Source: Diadophis punctatus similis
Lineage: Eukaryota > Chordata > Lepidosauria > Squamata > Dipsadidae
NCBI GenBank assembly: GCA_023053685.1
Contig: JALIGW010000254.1
Coordinates: 62,001 to 126,000 of the forward strand
Reading direction: 5' to 3'
Length of the DNA stretch: 64,000 nt
The notes under the pieces are model-generated. The model did not search any database and was not told the DNA's origin. It saw only the letters and a list, made by a program, of their open reading frames with translations. Of this stretch, positions 1-13,348 are shown in pieces. Positions within the stretch are counted from its first letter, which is position 1. Every line of letters starts with the position of its first letter. Position numbers and translations under genes: made by a program.

Positions 1-2617
1 TTCTCGCTTGAATTTTGATTCCGAGCCTACCCTGAAGAGCTAGCCCAAAGTCTAACACAGCATTCGCCTTAGGACTCAATACAGCCAAAAAACATGACTT
101 TTGACAAACACCTCAGAAATGAAAATGAAACACATATTCCTGTTCCCCACAGGCTGGAAAGCCGAATTCTCGCTTGATTTTTGATTCCGACCTTTCCCTG
201 AAGAGCTAGCCCAAGGTCTAACACAGCATTCGCCTTATTTCTCAATTCAGCCCAAAAACATCACTTTTGACAAACACCTCAGAAATGAAAAAGAAACACA
301 TATTCCTGTTCCCCACGGGCTGGAAAGCCAAATTCTCGCTTGATTTTCGATTCCGAACCTACCCTGAAGAGCTAGCCGAAAGTCTAACACAGCATTCGCC
401 TTAGGATTCAATTCAGTCCAAAAACATCACTTTTGACAAACACCTCAGAAATGAAAAAGAAACACATATTCCTGTTCCCCACGTGCTGGAAAGCCGAATT
501 CTCGCTTGAATTTTGATTCCGAGCCTACCCTGAAGAGCTAGCCCAAAGTCTAACACAGCATTCGCCTTAGGACTCAATACAGCCAAAAAACATGACTTTT
601 GACAAACACCTCAGAAATGAAAATGAAACACATATTCCTGTTCCCCACAGGCTGGAAAGCCGAATTCTCGCTTGATTTTTGATTCCGAGCTTTCCCTGAA
701 GAGAAAGCCCAATGTCTAACACGGAATTCGCCTTAGTTCTCAATTCAGCCCAAAAACATCACTTTTGACAAACACGTCAGAAATGAAAAAGAAACACATA
801 TTCCTGTTCCCCACGTGCTGGAAAGCCGAATTCTCGCTTGATTTTCGATTCCGAGCCTACCCTGAAGAGCTAGCCCAAAGTCTAACACAGCATTCGCCTT
901 AGGACTCAATACAGCCAAAAAACTTTTGACAAACACCTCAGAAATGAAAATGAAACACATATTCCTGTTCCCCACAGGCTGGAAAGCCGAATTCTCGCTT
1001 GATTTTTGATTCCGACCTTTCCCTGAAGAGCTAGCCCAAAGTATAACACAGCATTCGCCTTAGGACTCAATACAGCCAAAAAACATGACTTTTGACAAAC
1101 ACCTCAGAAATGAAAATGAAACACATATTCCTGTTCCCCACAGGCTGGAAAGCCGAATTCTCGCTTGATTTTCGATTCCGAGACTACCCTGAAGAGCTAG
1201 CCCAAAGTCTAACACAGCATTCGCCTTAGGATTCAATTCAGTCCAAAAACATCACTTTTGACAAACACCTCAGAAATGAAAATGAAACACATATTCCTGT
1301 TCCCCACAGGCTGGAAAGCTGAATTATCTCTTGATTTTTGATTCTGACCTTTCCCTGAAGAGCTAGCCCAATGTCTAACACGGAATGATGTGACAAACAC
1401 ATCAGAAATGAAAAAGAAACACATATTCCTGTTCCCCACATGCTGGAAAGCCGAATTCTCGCTTGAATTTTGATTCCGAGCCTACCCTGAAGAGCTAGCC
1501 CAAGGTCTAACACAGCATTCGCCTTATTTCTCAATTCAGCCCAAAAACATGACTTTTGACAAACACCTCAGAAATGAAAAAGAAACACATATTCCTGTTC
1601 CCCATGGGCTGGAAAGCCGAATTCTCGCTTGATTTTTGATTCCGACCTTTCCCTGAAGAGCTAGCCCAAGGTATAACACAGCATTCGCCTTAGGATTCAA
1701 TTCAGCCCAAAAACATCACTTTTGACAAACACCTCAGAAATGAAAAAGAAAGACATATTCCTGTTCCCCACGTGCTGGAAAGCCAAATTCTCGCTTGATT
1801 TTCGATTCCGAGCCTACCCTGAAGAGCTAGCCGAAAGTCTAACACAGCATTCGCCTTAGGACTCAATACAGCCAAAAAACATGACTTTTGACAAAAACCT
1901 CAGAAATGAAAATGAAACACATATACCTGTTCCCCACAGGCTGGAAAGCCGAATTCTCGCTTGATTTTTGATTCCGACCTTTCCCTGAAGAGCGAGCCCA
2001 AAGTCTAACACAGCATTCGCCTTAGGACTCAATACAGCCAAAAAACATGACTTTTGACAAACACCTCAGAAATGAAAATGAAACACATATTCCTGTTCCA
2101 CACAGGCTGGAAAGCTGAATTCTCGCTTGATTTTCGATTCCGAGCCTACCCTGAAGAGCTAGCCCAAAGTCTAACACAGCATTCGCCTTAGGATTCAATT
2201 CAGTCCAAAAACATCACTTTTGACAAACACCTCAGAAATGAAAATGAAACACATATTCCTGTTCCCCACAGGCTGGAAAGCTGAATTCTCTCTTGATTTT
2301 TGATTCCGACCTTTCCCTGAAGAGCTAGCCCAATGTCTAACACGGAATTCGCCTTAGTTCTCAATTCAGCCAAAAAACATCACTTTTGACAAACACATCA
2401 GAAATGAAAAAGAAACACATATTCCTGTTCCCCACATGCTGGAAAGCCGAATTCTCGCTTGAATTTTGATTCCGAGCCTACCCTGAAGAGGTAGCCCAAG
2501 GTCTAACAAAGCATTCGCCTTATTTCTCAATTCAGCCAAAAAACATCACTTTTGACAAACACATCAGAAATGAAAAAGAAACACATATTCCTGTTCCCCA
2601 CATGCTGGAAAGCCGAA
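1..2617 (+). repeat. ~16-monomer higher-order unit, copy 1 (with two deletions)
   Basis: The sequence starting at base 1 recurs in the same monomer order from 2,618 and from 5,271. This copy is shorter than 16 full monomers because it holds a monomer lacking ATGAC after the A-run (near 915) and a monomer truncated to 132 bp (1,321-1,452). Offsets to copy 2 change from 2,617 to about 2,622 and then by a further ~35 bp at these two sites. A marker monomer with GAGAAAGCCC in place of GAGCTAGCCC lies near 698. Collinearity with copy 2 is lost after about 1,825. Confidence 0.8.
1321..1452 (+). repeat. Truncated 132-bp monomer
   Basis: From its degenerate EcoRI site (GAATTA) to the next GAATTC is 132 bp instead of 166. 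The normal stretch between CGGAAT and GACAAACAC, about 39 bp including the A-run and dyad, is replaced by GATGT. The same junction occurs at 6,487, so the deletion happened once and was copied with the higher-order unit. Confidence 0.9.
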
Positions 2618-5270
2618 TTCTCGCTTGAATTTTGATTCCGAGCCTACCCTGAAGAGCTAGCCCAAAGTCTAACACAGCATTCGCCTTAGGACTCAATACA
2701 GCCAAAAAACATGACTTTTGACAAACACCTCAGAAATGAAAATGAAACACATATTCCTGTTCCCCACAGGCTGGAAAGCCGAATTCTCGCTTGATTTTTG
2801 ATTCCGACCTTTCCCTGAAGAGCTAGCCCAAGGTCTAACACAGCATTCGCCTTATTTCTCAATTCAGCCCAAAAACATCACTTTTGACAAACACCTCAGA
2901 AATGAAAAAGAAACACATATTCCTGTTCCCCACGGGCTGGAAAGCCAAATTCTCGCTTGATTTTCGATTCCGAACCTACCCTGAAGAGCTAGCCGAAAGT
3001 CTAACACAGCATTCGCCTTAGGATTCAATTCAGTCCAAAAACATCACTTTTGACAAACACCTCAGAAATGAAAAAGAAACACATATTCCTGTTCCCCACG
3101 TGCTGGAAAGCCGAATTCTCGCTTGAATTTTGATTCCGAGCCTACCCTGAAGAGCTAGCCCAAAGTCTAACACAGCATTCGCCTTAGGACTCAATACAGC
3201 CAAAAAACATGACTTTTGACAAACACCTCAGAAATGAAAATGAAACACATATTCCTGTTCCCCACAGGCTGGAAAGCCGAATTCTCGCTTGATTTTTGAT
3301 TCCGAGCTTTCCCTGAAGAGAAAGCCCAACGTCTAACACGGAATTCGCCTTAGTTCTCAATTCAGCCCAAAAACATCACTTTTGACAAACACCTCAGAAA
3401 TGAAAAAGAAACACATATTCCTGTTCCCCACGTGCTGGAAAGCCGAATTCTCGCTTGATTTTCGATTCCGAGCCTACCCTGAAGAGCTAGCCCAAAGTCT
3501 AACACAGCATTCGCCTTAGGACTCAATACAGCCAAAAAACATGACTTTTGACAAACACCTCAGAAATGAAAATGAAACACATATTCCTGTTCCCCACAGG
3601 CTGGAAAGCCGAATTCTCGCTTGATTTTTGATTCCGACCTTTCCCTGAAGAGCTAGCCCAAAGTATAACACAGCATTCGCCTTAGGACTCAATACAGCCA
3701 AAAAACATGACTTTTGACAAACACCTCAGAAATGAAAATGAAACACATATTCCTGTTCCCCACAGGCTGGAAAGCCGAATTCTTGCTTGATTTTCGATTC
3801 CGAGCCTACCCTGAAGAGCTAGCCCAAAGTCTAACACAGCATTCGCCTTAGGATTCAATTCAGTCCAAAAACATCACTTTTGACAAACACCTCAGAAATG
3901 AAAATGAAACACATATTCCTGTTCCCCACAGGCTGGAAAGCTGAATTCTCTCTTGATTTTTGATTCCGACCTTTCCCTGAAGAGCTAGCCCAATGTCTAA
4001 CACGGAATTCGCCTTAGTTCTCAATTCAGCCAAAAACATCACTTTTGACAAACACATCAGAAATGAAAAAGAAACACATATTCCTGTTCCCCACATGCTG
4101 GAAAGCCGAATTCTCGCTTGAATTTTGATTCCGAGCCTACCCTGAAGAGCTAGCCCAAGGTCTAACACAGCATTCGCCTTATTTCTCAATTCAGCCCAAA
4201 AACATGACTTTTGACAAACACCTCAGAAATGAAAAAGAAACACATATTCCTGCTCCCCACGGGCTGGAAAGCCGAATTCTCGCTTGATTTTTGATTCCGA
4301 CCTTTCCCTGAAGAGCTAGCCCAAGGTCTAACACAGCATTCGCCTTAGGATTCAATTCAGCCCAAAAACATCACTTTTGACAAACACCTCAGAAATGAAA
4401 AAGAAAGACATATTCCTGTTCCCCACGTGCTGGAAAGCCAAATTCTCGCTTGATTTTCGATTCCGAGCCTACCCTGAAGAGGTAGCCCAAGGTCTAACAA
4501 AGCATTCGCCTTATTTCTCAATTCAGCCCAAAAACATCACTTTTGACAAACACCTCAGAAATGAAAAAGAAAGAAATATTCCTGTTCCCCACGTGCTGGA
4601 AAGCCAAATTCTCGCTTGATTTTCGATTCCGAGCCTACCCTGAAGAGCTAGCCCAAAGTCTAACACAGCATTCGCCTTAGGATTCAATTCAGCCCAAAAA
4701 CATCACTTTTGACAAACACCTCAGAAATGAAAAAGAAACACATATTCCTGTTCCCCACGGGCTGGAAAGCCGAATTCTCGCTTGAATTTTGATTCCGAGC
4801 CTACCCTGAAGAGCTAGCCCAAGGTCTAACACAGCATTCGCCTTATTTCTCAATTCAGCCCAAAAACATCACTTTTGACAAACACCTCAGAAATGAAAAA
4901 GAAAGAAATATTCCTGTTCCCCACGTGCTGGAAAGCCAAATTCTCGCTTGATTTTCGATTCCGAGCCTACCCTAAAGAGCTAGCCCAAAGTCTAACACAG
5001 CATTCGCCTTAGGATTCAATTGTCCAAAAACATCACTTTTGACAAACACCTCAGAAATGAAAAAGAAACACATATTCCTGTTCCCCACATGCTGGAAAGC
5101 CAAATTCTCGCTTGATTTTCGATTCCGAGCCTACCCTGAAGAGCTAGCCCAAAGTCTAACACAGCATTCGCCTTAGGATTCAATTCAGCCCAAAAACATC
5201 ACTTTTGACAAACACCTCAGAAATGAAAAAGAAACACATATTCCTGTTCCCCACGGGCTGGAAAGCCGAA
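2618..5270 (+). repeat. ~16-monomer higher-order unit, copy 2
   Basis: It starts with the same monomer series as base 1 and carries the same GAGAAAGCCC marker near 3,315. The equivalents of the two deletion-bearing monomers of copy 1 are full length here. After about 4,465 it departs from copy 1: a monomer with GAGGTAGCCC and AACAAAGC (near 4,480) appears, the same private pair seen near 2,491 and 7,097, which points to local reshuffling. Confidence 0.75.
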
Positions 5271-7222
5271 TTCTCGCTTGAATTTTGATTCCGAGCCTAC
5301 CCTGAAGAGCTAGCCCAAAGTCTAACACAGCATTCGCCTTAGGACTCAATACAGCCAAAAAACATGACTTTTGACAAACACCTCAGAAATGAAAATGAAA
5401 CACATATTCCTGTTCCCCACAGGCTGGAAAGCCGAATTCTCGCTTGATTTTTGATTCCGACCTTTCCCTGAAGAGCTAGCCCAAGGTCTAACACAGCATT
5501 CGCCTTATTTCTCAATTCAGCCCAAAAACATCACTTTTGACAAACACCTCAGAAATGAAAAAGAAACACATATTCCTGTTCCCCACGGGCTGGAAAGCCA
5601 AATTCTCGCTTGATTTTCGATTCCGAACCTACCCTGAAGAGCTAGCCGAAAGTCTAACACAGCATTCGCCTTAGGATTCAATTCAGTCCAAAAACATCAC
5701 TTTTGACAAACACCTCAGAAATGAAAAAGAAACACATATTCCTGTTCCCCACGTGCTGGAAAGCCGAATTCTCGCTTGAATTTTGATTCCGAGCCTACCC
5801 TGAAGAGCTAGCCCAAAGTCTAACACAGCATTCGCCTTAGGACTCAATACAGCCAAAAAACATGACTTTTGACAAACACCTCAGAAATGAAAATGAAACA
5901 CATATTCCTGTTCCCCACAGGCTGGAAAGCCGAATTCTCGCTTGATTTTTGATTCCGAGCTTTTCCTGAAGAGAAAGCCCAATGTCTAACACGGAATTCG
6001 CCTTAGTTCTCAATTCAGCCCAAAAACATCACTTTTGACAAACACCTCAGAAATGAAAAAGAAACACATATTCCTGTTCCCCACGTGCTGGAAAGCCGAA
6101 TTCTCGCTTGATTTTCGATTCCGAGCCTACCCTGAAGAGCTAGCCCAAAGTCTAACACAGCATTCGCCTTAGGACTCAATACAGCCAAAAAACTTTTGAC
6201 AAACACCTCAGAAATGAAAATGAAACACATATTCCTGTTCCCCACAGGCTGGAAAGCCGAATTCTCGCTTGATTTTTGATTCCGACCTTTCCCTGAAGAG
6301 CTAGCCCAAAGTCTAACACAGCATTCGCCTTAGGATTCAATTCAGTCCAAAAACATCACTTTTGACAAACACCTCAGAAATGAAAATGAAACACATATTC
6401 CTGTTCCCCACAGGCTGGAAAGCTGAATTCTCTCTTGATTTTTGATTCCGACCTTTCCCTGAAGAGCTAGCCCAATGTCTAACACGGAATGATGTGACAA
6501 ACACATCAGAAATGAAAAAGAAACACATATTCCTGTTCCCCACATGCTGGAAAGCCGAATTCTCGCTTGAATTTTGATTCCGAGCCTACCCTGAAGAGCT
6601 AGCCCAAGGTCTAACACAGCATTCGCCTTATTTCTCAATTCAGCCCAAAAACATGACTTTTGACAAACACCTCAGAAATGAAAAAGAAACACATATTCCT
6701 GTTCCCCATGGGCTGGAAAGCCGAATTCTCGCTTGATTTTTGATTCCGACCTTTCCCTGAAGAGCTAGCCCAAGGTCTAACACAGCATTCGCCTTAGGAT
6801 TCAATTCAGCCCAAAAACATCACTTTTGACAAACACCTCAGAAATGAAAAAGAAAGACATATTCCTGTTCCCCACGTGCTGGAAAGCCAAATTCTCACTT
6901 GATTTTCGATTCCGAGCCTACCCTGAAGAGCTAGCCGAAAGTCTAACACAGCATTCGCCTTAGTTCTCAATTCAGCCAAAAAACATGACTTTTGACAAAC
7001 ACATCAGAAATGAAAAAGAAACACATATTCCTGTTCCCCACATGCTGGAAAGCCGAATTCTCGCTTGAATTTTGATTCCGAGCCTACCCTGAAGAGGTAG
7101 CCCAAGGTCTAACAAAGCATTCGCCTTATTTCTCAATTCAGCCAAAAAACATCACTTTTGACAAACACATCAGAAATGAAAAAGAAACACATATTCCTGT
7201 TCCCCACATGCTGGAAAGCCGA
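5271..7222 (+). repeat. ~16-monomer higher-order unit, copy 3 (missing monomers)
   Basis: It begins at an offset of exactly 5,270 from base 1 and shares both private deletions of copy 1: the ATGAC loss (near 6,185) and the 132-bp monomer (6,425-6,556). The offset to copy 1 falls to 5,104 (one monomer lost) and, at about 6,961, to about 4,606 (three more lost). The junction at 6,961 joins sequence like 1,850 to sequence like 2,353. Copies 1 and 3 are therefore closer to each other than either is to copy 2. Confidence 0.78.
6425..6556 (+). repeat. Truncated 132-bp monomer, second copy of the same deletion
   Basis: It has the same CGGAATGATGTGACAAACAC junction as at 1,381, in the same monomer context, 5,104 bp downstream. 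Its EcoRI site is intact, unlike the first copy, so that site change came after the duplication or was repaired. Confidence 0.9.
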
Positions 7223-9080
7223 ATTCTCGCTTGAATTTTGATTCCGAGCCTACCCTGAAGAGCTAGCCCAAAGTCTAACACAGCATTCGCCTTAGGACTC
7301 AATACAGCCAAAAAACATGACTTTTGACAAACACCTCAGAAATGAAAATGAAACACATATTCCTGTTCCCCACAGGCTGGAAAGCCGAATTCTCGCTTGA
7401 TTTTTGATTCCGACCTTTCCCTGAAGAGCTAGCCCAAGGTCTAACACAGCATTCGCCTTATTTCTCAATTCAGCCCAAAAACATCACTTTTGACAAACAC
7501 CTCAGAAATGAAAAAGAAACACATATTCCTGTTCCCCACGGGCTGGAAAGCCAAATTCTCGCTTGATTTTCGATTCCGAACCTACCCTGAAGAGCTAGCC
7601 GAAAGTCTAACACAGCATTCGCCTTAGGATTCAATTCAGTCCAAAAACATCACTTTTGACAAACACCTCAGAAATGAAAAAGAAACACATATTCCTGTTC
7701 CCCACGTGCTGGAAAGCCGAATTCTCGCTTGAATTTTGATTCCGAGCCTACCCTGAAGAGCTAGCCAAAGTCTAACACAGCATTCGCCTTAGGACTCAAT
7801 ACAGCCAAAAAACATGACTTTTGACAAACACCTCAGAAATGAAAATGAAACACATATTCCTGTTCCCCACAGGCTGGAAAGCCGAATTCTCGCTTGATTT
7901 TTGATTCCGAGCTTTCCCTGAAGAGAAAGCCCAATGTCTAACACGGAATTCGCCTTAGTTCTCAATTCAGCCCAAAAACATCACTTTTGACAAACACCTC
8001 AGAAATGAAAAAGAAACACATATTCCTGTTCCCCACGTGCTGGAAAGCCGAATTCTCGCTTGATTTTCGATTCCGAGCCTACCCTGAAGAGCTAGCCCAA
8101 AGTCTAACACAGCATTCGCCTTAGGACTCAATACAGCCAAAAAACATGACTTTTGACAAACACCTCAGAAATGAAAATGAAACACATATTCCTGTTCCCC
8201 ACAGGCTGGAAAGCCGAATTCTCGCTTGATTTTTGATTCCGACCTTTCCCTGAAGAGCTAGCCCCAAAGTCTAACACAGCATTCGCCTTAGGACTCAATA
8301 CAGCCAAAAAACATGACTTTTGACAAACACCTCAGAAATGAAAATGAAACACATATTCCTGTTCCCCACAGGCTGGAAAGCCGAATTCTCGCTTGATTTT
8401 CGATTCCGAGCCTACCCTGAAGAGCTAGCCCAAAGTCTAACACAGCATTCGCCTTAGGATTCAATTCAGTCCAAAAACATCACTTTTGACAAACACCTCA
8501 GAAATGAAAATGAAACACATATTCCTGTTCCCCACAGGCTGGAAAGCTGAATTCTCTCTTGATTTTTGATTCCGACCTTTCCCTGAAGAGCTAGCCCAAT
8601 GTCTAACACGGAATTCGCCTTAGTTCTCAATTCAGCCAAAAAACATCACTTTTGACAAACACATCAGAAATGAAAAAGAAACACATATTCCTGTTCCCCA
8701 CATGCTGGAAAGCCGAATTCTCGCTTGAATTTTGATTCCGAGCCTACCCTGAAGAGCTAGCCCAAGGTCTAACACAGCATTCGCCTTATTTCTCAATTCA
8801 GCCCAAAAACATGACTTTTGACAAACACCTCAGAAATGAAAAAGAAACACATATTCCTGTTCCCCACGGGCTGGAAAGCCGAATTCTCGCTTGATTTTTG
8901 ATTCCGACCTTTCCCTGAAGAGCTAGCCCAAGGTCTAACACAGCATTCGCCTTAGGATTCAATTCAGCCCAAAAACATCACTTTTGACAAACACCTCAGA
9001 AATGAAAAAGAAAGACATATTCCTGTTCCCCACGTGCTGGAAAGCCAAATTCTCGCTTGATTTTCGATTCCGAGCCTACC
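7223..9080 (+). repeat. ~16-monomer higher-order unit, copy 4 (partial)
   Basis: It is collinear with copy 2 at an offset of about 4,605, with a GAGAAAGCCC marker near 7,920. Single-base indels (CTAGCCAAAG near 7,764; an extra C near 8,260) shift the offset slightly. Collinearity ends at about 9,080, where copy 2 has GAGGTAGCCC and this copy has GAGCTAGCCAAAAG. Confidence 0.75.
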
Positions 9081-10440
9081 CTGAAGAGCTAGCCAAAAGT
9101 CTAACACAGCATTCGCCTTAGGACTCAATACAGCCAAAAAACATGACTTTTGACAAACACCTCAGAAATGAAAATGAAACACATATTCCTGTTCCCCACA
9201 GGCTGGAAAGCCGAATTCTCGCTTGATTTTTGATTCCGACCTTACCCTGAAGAGCTAGCCCAAAGTCTAACACAGCATTCGCCTTAGGACTCAATACAGC
9301 CAAAAAACATGACTTTTGACAAACACCTCAGAAATGAAAATGAAACACATATTCCTGTTCCCCACAGGCTGGAAAGCCGAATTCTCGCTTGATTTTCGAT
9401 TCCGAGCCTACCCTGAAGAGCTAGCCCAAAGTCTAACACAGCATTCGCCTTAGGATTCAATTCAGTCCAAAAACATCACTTTTGACAAACACCTCAGAAA
9501 TGAAAATGAAACACATATTCCTGTTCCCCACATGCTGGAAAGCCGAATTCTCACCTGAATTTTGATTCCGAGCCTACCCTGAAGAGCTAGCCCAAGGTCT
9601 AACACAGCATTCGCCTTATTTCTCAATTCAGCCCAAAAACATCACTTTTGACAAACACCTCAGAAATGAAAAAGAAACACATATTCCTGTTCCCTACGGG
9701 CTGGAAAGCCGAATTCTCGCTTGATTTTTGATTCCGACCTTTCCCTGAAGAGCTAGCCCAAGGTCTAACACAGCATTCGCCTTAGGATTCAATTCAGCCC
9801 AAAAACATCACTTTTGACAAACACCTCAGAAATGAAAAAGAAAGACATATTCCTGTTCCCCACGTGCTGGAAAGCCAAATTCTCGCTTGATTTTCGATTC
9901 CGAGCCTACCCTGAAGAGCTAGCCGAAAGTCTAACACAGCATTCGCCTTAGGATTCAATTCAGTCCAAAAACATCACTTTTGACAAACACCTCAGAAATG
10001 AAAAAGAAACACATATTCCTGTTCCCCACGTGCTGGAAAGCCAAATTCTCGCTTGATTTTCGATTCCGAGCCTACCCTGAAGAGCTAGCCCAAAGTCTAA
10101 CACAGCATTCGCCTTAGGATTCAATTCAGCCCAAAAACATCACTTTTGACAAACACCTCAGAAATGAAAAAGAAACACATATTCCTGTTCCCCACGGGCT
10201 GGAAAGCCGAATTCTCGCTTGATTTTTGATTCCGACCTTTCCCTGAAGAGCTAGCCCAAGGTCTAACACAGCATTCGCCTTAGGATTCAATTCAGCCCAA
10301 AAACATCACTTTTGACAAACACCTCAGAAATGAAAAAGAAAGACATATTCCTGTTCCCCACGTGCTGGAAAGCCAAATTCTCGCTTGATTTTCGATTCCG
10401 AGCCTACCCTGAAGAGCTAGCCCAAAGTCTAACACAGCAT
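9081..10440 (+). repeat. Satellite block echoed at 16.1-17.1 kb and 42.5-43.5 kb
   Basis: From about 9,420 the order of monomer variants matches 16,060 onward at an offset of 6,638-6,640 (40 monomers; the 2-bp change is the CATATAGTCC insertion in the other copy). It also matches about 42,500-43,500 at an offset of about 33,046. Shared signs include ATTCAATTGTCC at the end (10,451, 17,091, 43,497) and, with the first site, a CCTGAATTTT monomer (9,554 and 16,192). Confidence 0.7.
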
Positions 10441-11600
10441 TCGCCTTAGGATTCAATTGTCCAAAAACATCACTTTTGACAAACACCTCAGAAATGAAAA
10501 AGAAACACATATTCCTGTTCCCCACATGCTGGAAAGCTGAATTCTCGCTTGATTTTAGATTCCGAGCCTACCCTGAAGAGCTAGCCCAAAGTCTAACACA
10601 GCATTCGCCTTAGGATTCAATTCAGCCCAAAAACATCACTTTTGACAAACACCTCAGAAATGAAAAAGAAACACATATTCCTGTTCCCCACGGGCTGGAA
10701 AGCCGAATTCTCGCTTGAATTTTGATTCCGAGCCTACCCTGAAGAGCTAGCCCAAAGTCTAACACAGCATTCGCCTTAGGACTCAATACAGCCAAAAAAC
10801 ATGACTTTTGACAAACACCTCAGAAATGAAAAAGAAACACATATTCCTGTTCCCCACGGGCTGGAAAGCCGAATTCTCGCTTGAATTTTGATTCCGAGCC
10901 TACCCTGAAGAGCTAGCCCAAGGTCTAACACAGCATTCGCCTTATTTCTCAATACAGCCAAAAAACATCACTTTTGACAAACACCTCAGAAATCAAAAAG
11001 AAACACATATTCCTGTTCCCCACATGCTGGAAAGCCGAATTCTCGCTTGATTTTCGATTCCGAGCCTACTCTGAAGAGCTAGCCCAAAGTCTAACACAGC
11101 ATTCGCCTTAGGATTCAATTCAGCCCAAAAACATCACTTTTGACAAACACCTCAGAAATGAAAAAGAAACACATATTCCTGTTCCCCACGGGCTGGAAAG
11201 CCGAATTCTCGCTTGAATTTTGATTCCGAGCCTACCCTGAAGAGCTAGCCCAAAGTCTAACACAGCATTCGCCTTAGGACTCAATACAGCCAAAAAACAT
11301 GACTTTTGACAAACACCTCAGAAATGAAAATGAAACACATATTCCTGTTCCCCACAGGCTGGAAAGCCGAATTCTCGCTTGATTTTTGATTCCGACCTTT
11401 CCCTGAAGAGCTAGCCCAAGGTCTAACACAGCATTCGCCTTATTTCTCAATTCAGCCCAAAAACATCACTTTTGACAAACACCTCAGAAATGAAAAAGAA
11501 ACACATATTCCTGTTCCCCACGGGCTGGAAAGCCAAATTCTCACTTGATTTTCGATTCCGAACCTACCCTGAAGAGCTAGCCGAAAGTCTAACACAGCAT
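10441..11600 (+). repeat. 7-mer tandem block, copy 1
   Basis: It opens with the short-box monomer ATTCAATTGTCC and a GATTTTAGATTCC monomer (near 10,550). Both recur 1,160 bp downstream. A private GAAATCAAAAAG occurs near 10,992. Confidence 0.75.
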
Positions 11601-12594
11601 TCGCCTTAGGATTCAATTGTCCAAAAACATCACTTTTGACAAACACCTCAGAAATGAAAAAGAAACACATATTCCTGTTCCCCACATGCTGGAAAGCTGA
11701 ATTCTCGCTTGATTTTAGATTCCGAGCCTACCCTGAAGAGCTAGCCCAAAGTCTAACACAGCATTCGCCTTAGGACTCAATACAGCCAAAAAACATGACT
11801 TTTGACAAACACCTCAGAAATGAAAAAGAAACACATATTCCTGTTCCCCACGGGCTGGAAAGCCGAATTCTCGCTTGAATTTTGATTCCGAGCCTACCCT
11901 GAAGAGCTAGCCCAAGGTCTAACACAGCATTCGCCTTATTTCTCAATACAGCCAAAAAACATCACTTTTGACAAACACCTCAGAAATGAAAAAGAAACAC
12001 ATATTCCTGTTCCCCACATGCTGGAAAGCCGAATTCTCGCTTGATTTTCGATTCCGAGCCTACTCTGAAGAGCTAGCCCAAAGTCTAACACAGCATTCGC
12101 CTTAGGATTCAATTCAGCCCAAAAACATCACTTTTGACAAACACCTCAGAAATGAAAAAGAAACACATATTCCTGTTCCCCACGGGCTGGAAAGCCGAAT
12201 TCTCGCTTGAATTTTGATTCCGAGCCTACCCTGAAGAGCTAGCCCAAAGTCTAACACAGCATTCGCCTTAGGACTCAATACAGCCAAAAAACATGACTTT
12301 TGACAAACACCTCAGAAATGAAAATGAAACACATATTCCTGTTCCCCACAGGCTGGAAAGCCGAATTCTCGCTTGATTTTTGATTCCGACCTTTCCCTGA
12401 AGAGCTAGCCCAAGGTCTAACACAGCATTCGCCTTATTTCTCAATTCAGCCCAAAAACATCACTTTTGACAAACACCTCAGAAATGAAAAAGAAACACAT
12501 ATTCCTGTTCCCCACGGGCTGGAAAGCCAAATTCTCACTTGATTTTCGATTCCGAACCTACCCTGAAGAGCTAGCCGAAAGTCTAACACAGCAT
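11601..12594 (+). repeat. 7-mer tandem block, copy 2 (one monomer shorter, 6-mer)
   Basis: Collinear with 10,441-11,600, first at an offset of 1,160 and then at 994 after loss of one monomer near 11,760. It ends where ATTCAATTGTCC of the expected next copy is replaced by ATTCAATTCAGTCC at 12,595. Confidence 0.75.
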
Positions 12595-13282
12595 TCGCCT
12601 TAGGATTCAATTCAGTCCAAAAACATCACTTTTGACAAACACCTCAGAAATGAAAAAGAAACACATATTCCTGTTCCCCACGTGCTGGAAAGCCGAATTC
12701 TCGCTTGAATTTTGATTCGGAGCCTACCCTGAAGAGCTAGCCCAAAGTCTAACACAGCATTCGCCTTGGGACTCAATACAGCCAAAAAACATGACTTTTG
12801 ACAAACACCTCAGAAATGAAAATGAAACACATATTCTTGTTCCCCACAGGCTGGAAAGCCGAATTCTCGCTTGATTTTTGATTCCGAGCTTTCCCTGAAC
12901 AGAAAGCCCAATGTCTAACACGGAATTCGCCTTAGTTCTCAATTCAGCCCAAAAACATCACTTTTGACAAACACCTCAGAAATGAAAAAGAAACACATAT
13001 AGTCCTGTTCCCCACAGGCTGGAAAGCCGAATTCTCGCTTGATTTTCGATTCCGAGCCTACCCTGAAGAGCTAGCCCAAAGTCTAACACAGCATTCGCCT
13101 TAGGACTCAATACAGCCAAAAAACATGACTTTTGACAAACACCTCAGAAATGAAAATGAAACACATATTCCTGTTCCCCACAGGCTGGAAAGCCGAATTC
13201 TCGCTTGATTTTTGATTCCGACCTTTCCCTGAAGAGCTAGCCCAAAGTCTAACACAGCATTCGCCTTAGGACTCAATACAGC

Positions 13283-13300
13283 CAAAAAACATGACTTTTG
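13283..13300. repeat. Short dyad CAAAA...TTTTG inside each monomer
   Basis: In the reference monomer CAAAA (13,283-13,287) is followed after 8 bp by its exact reverse complement TTTTG (13,296-13,300). The same dyad, with a 7- or 8-bp spacer, is kept in nearly every monomer despite variation in the spacer (ACATCAC versus AACATGAC). It is short and could arise from A/T-rich composition, so any structural role is an inference. Confidence 0.6.
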
Positions 13301-13348
13301 ACAAACACCTCAGAAATGAAAATGAAACACATATTCCTGTTCCCCACA

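Noticed and set aside
13259..13276. CENP-B box-like ATTCGCCTTAGGACTCA
   Set aside because: It matches only TTCG and the central A, 5 of the 9 fixed positions of the mammalian box; the CGGG half is ACTC. Such a partial match is weak.
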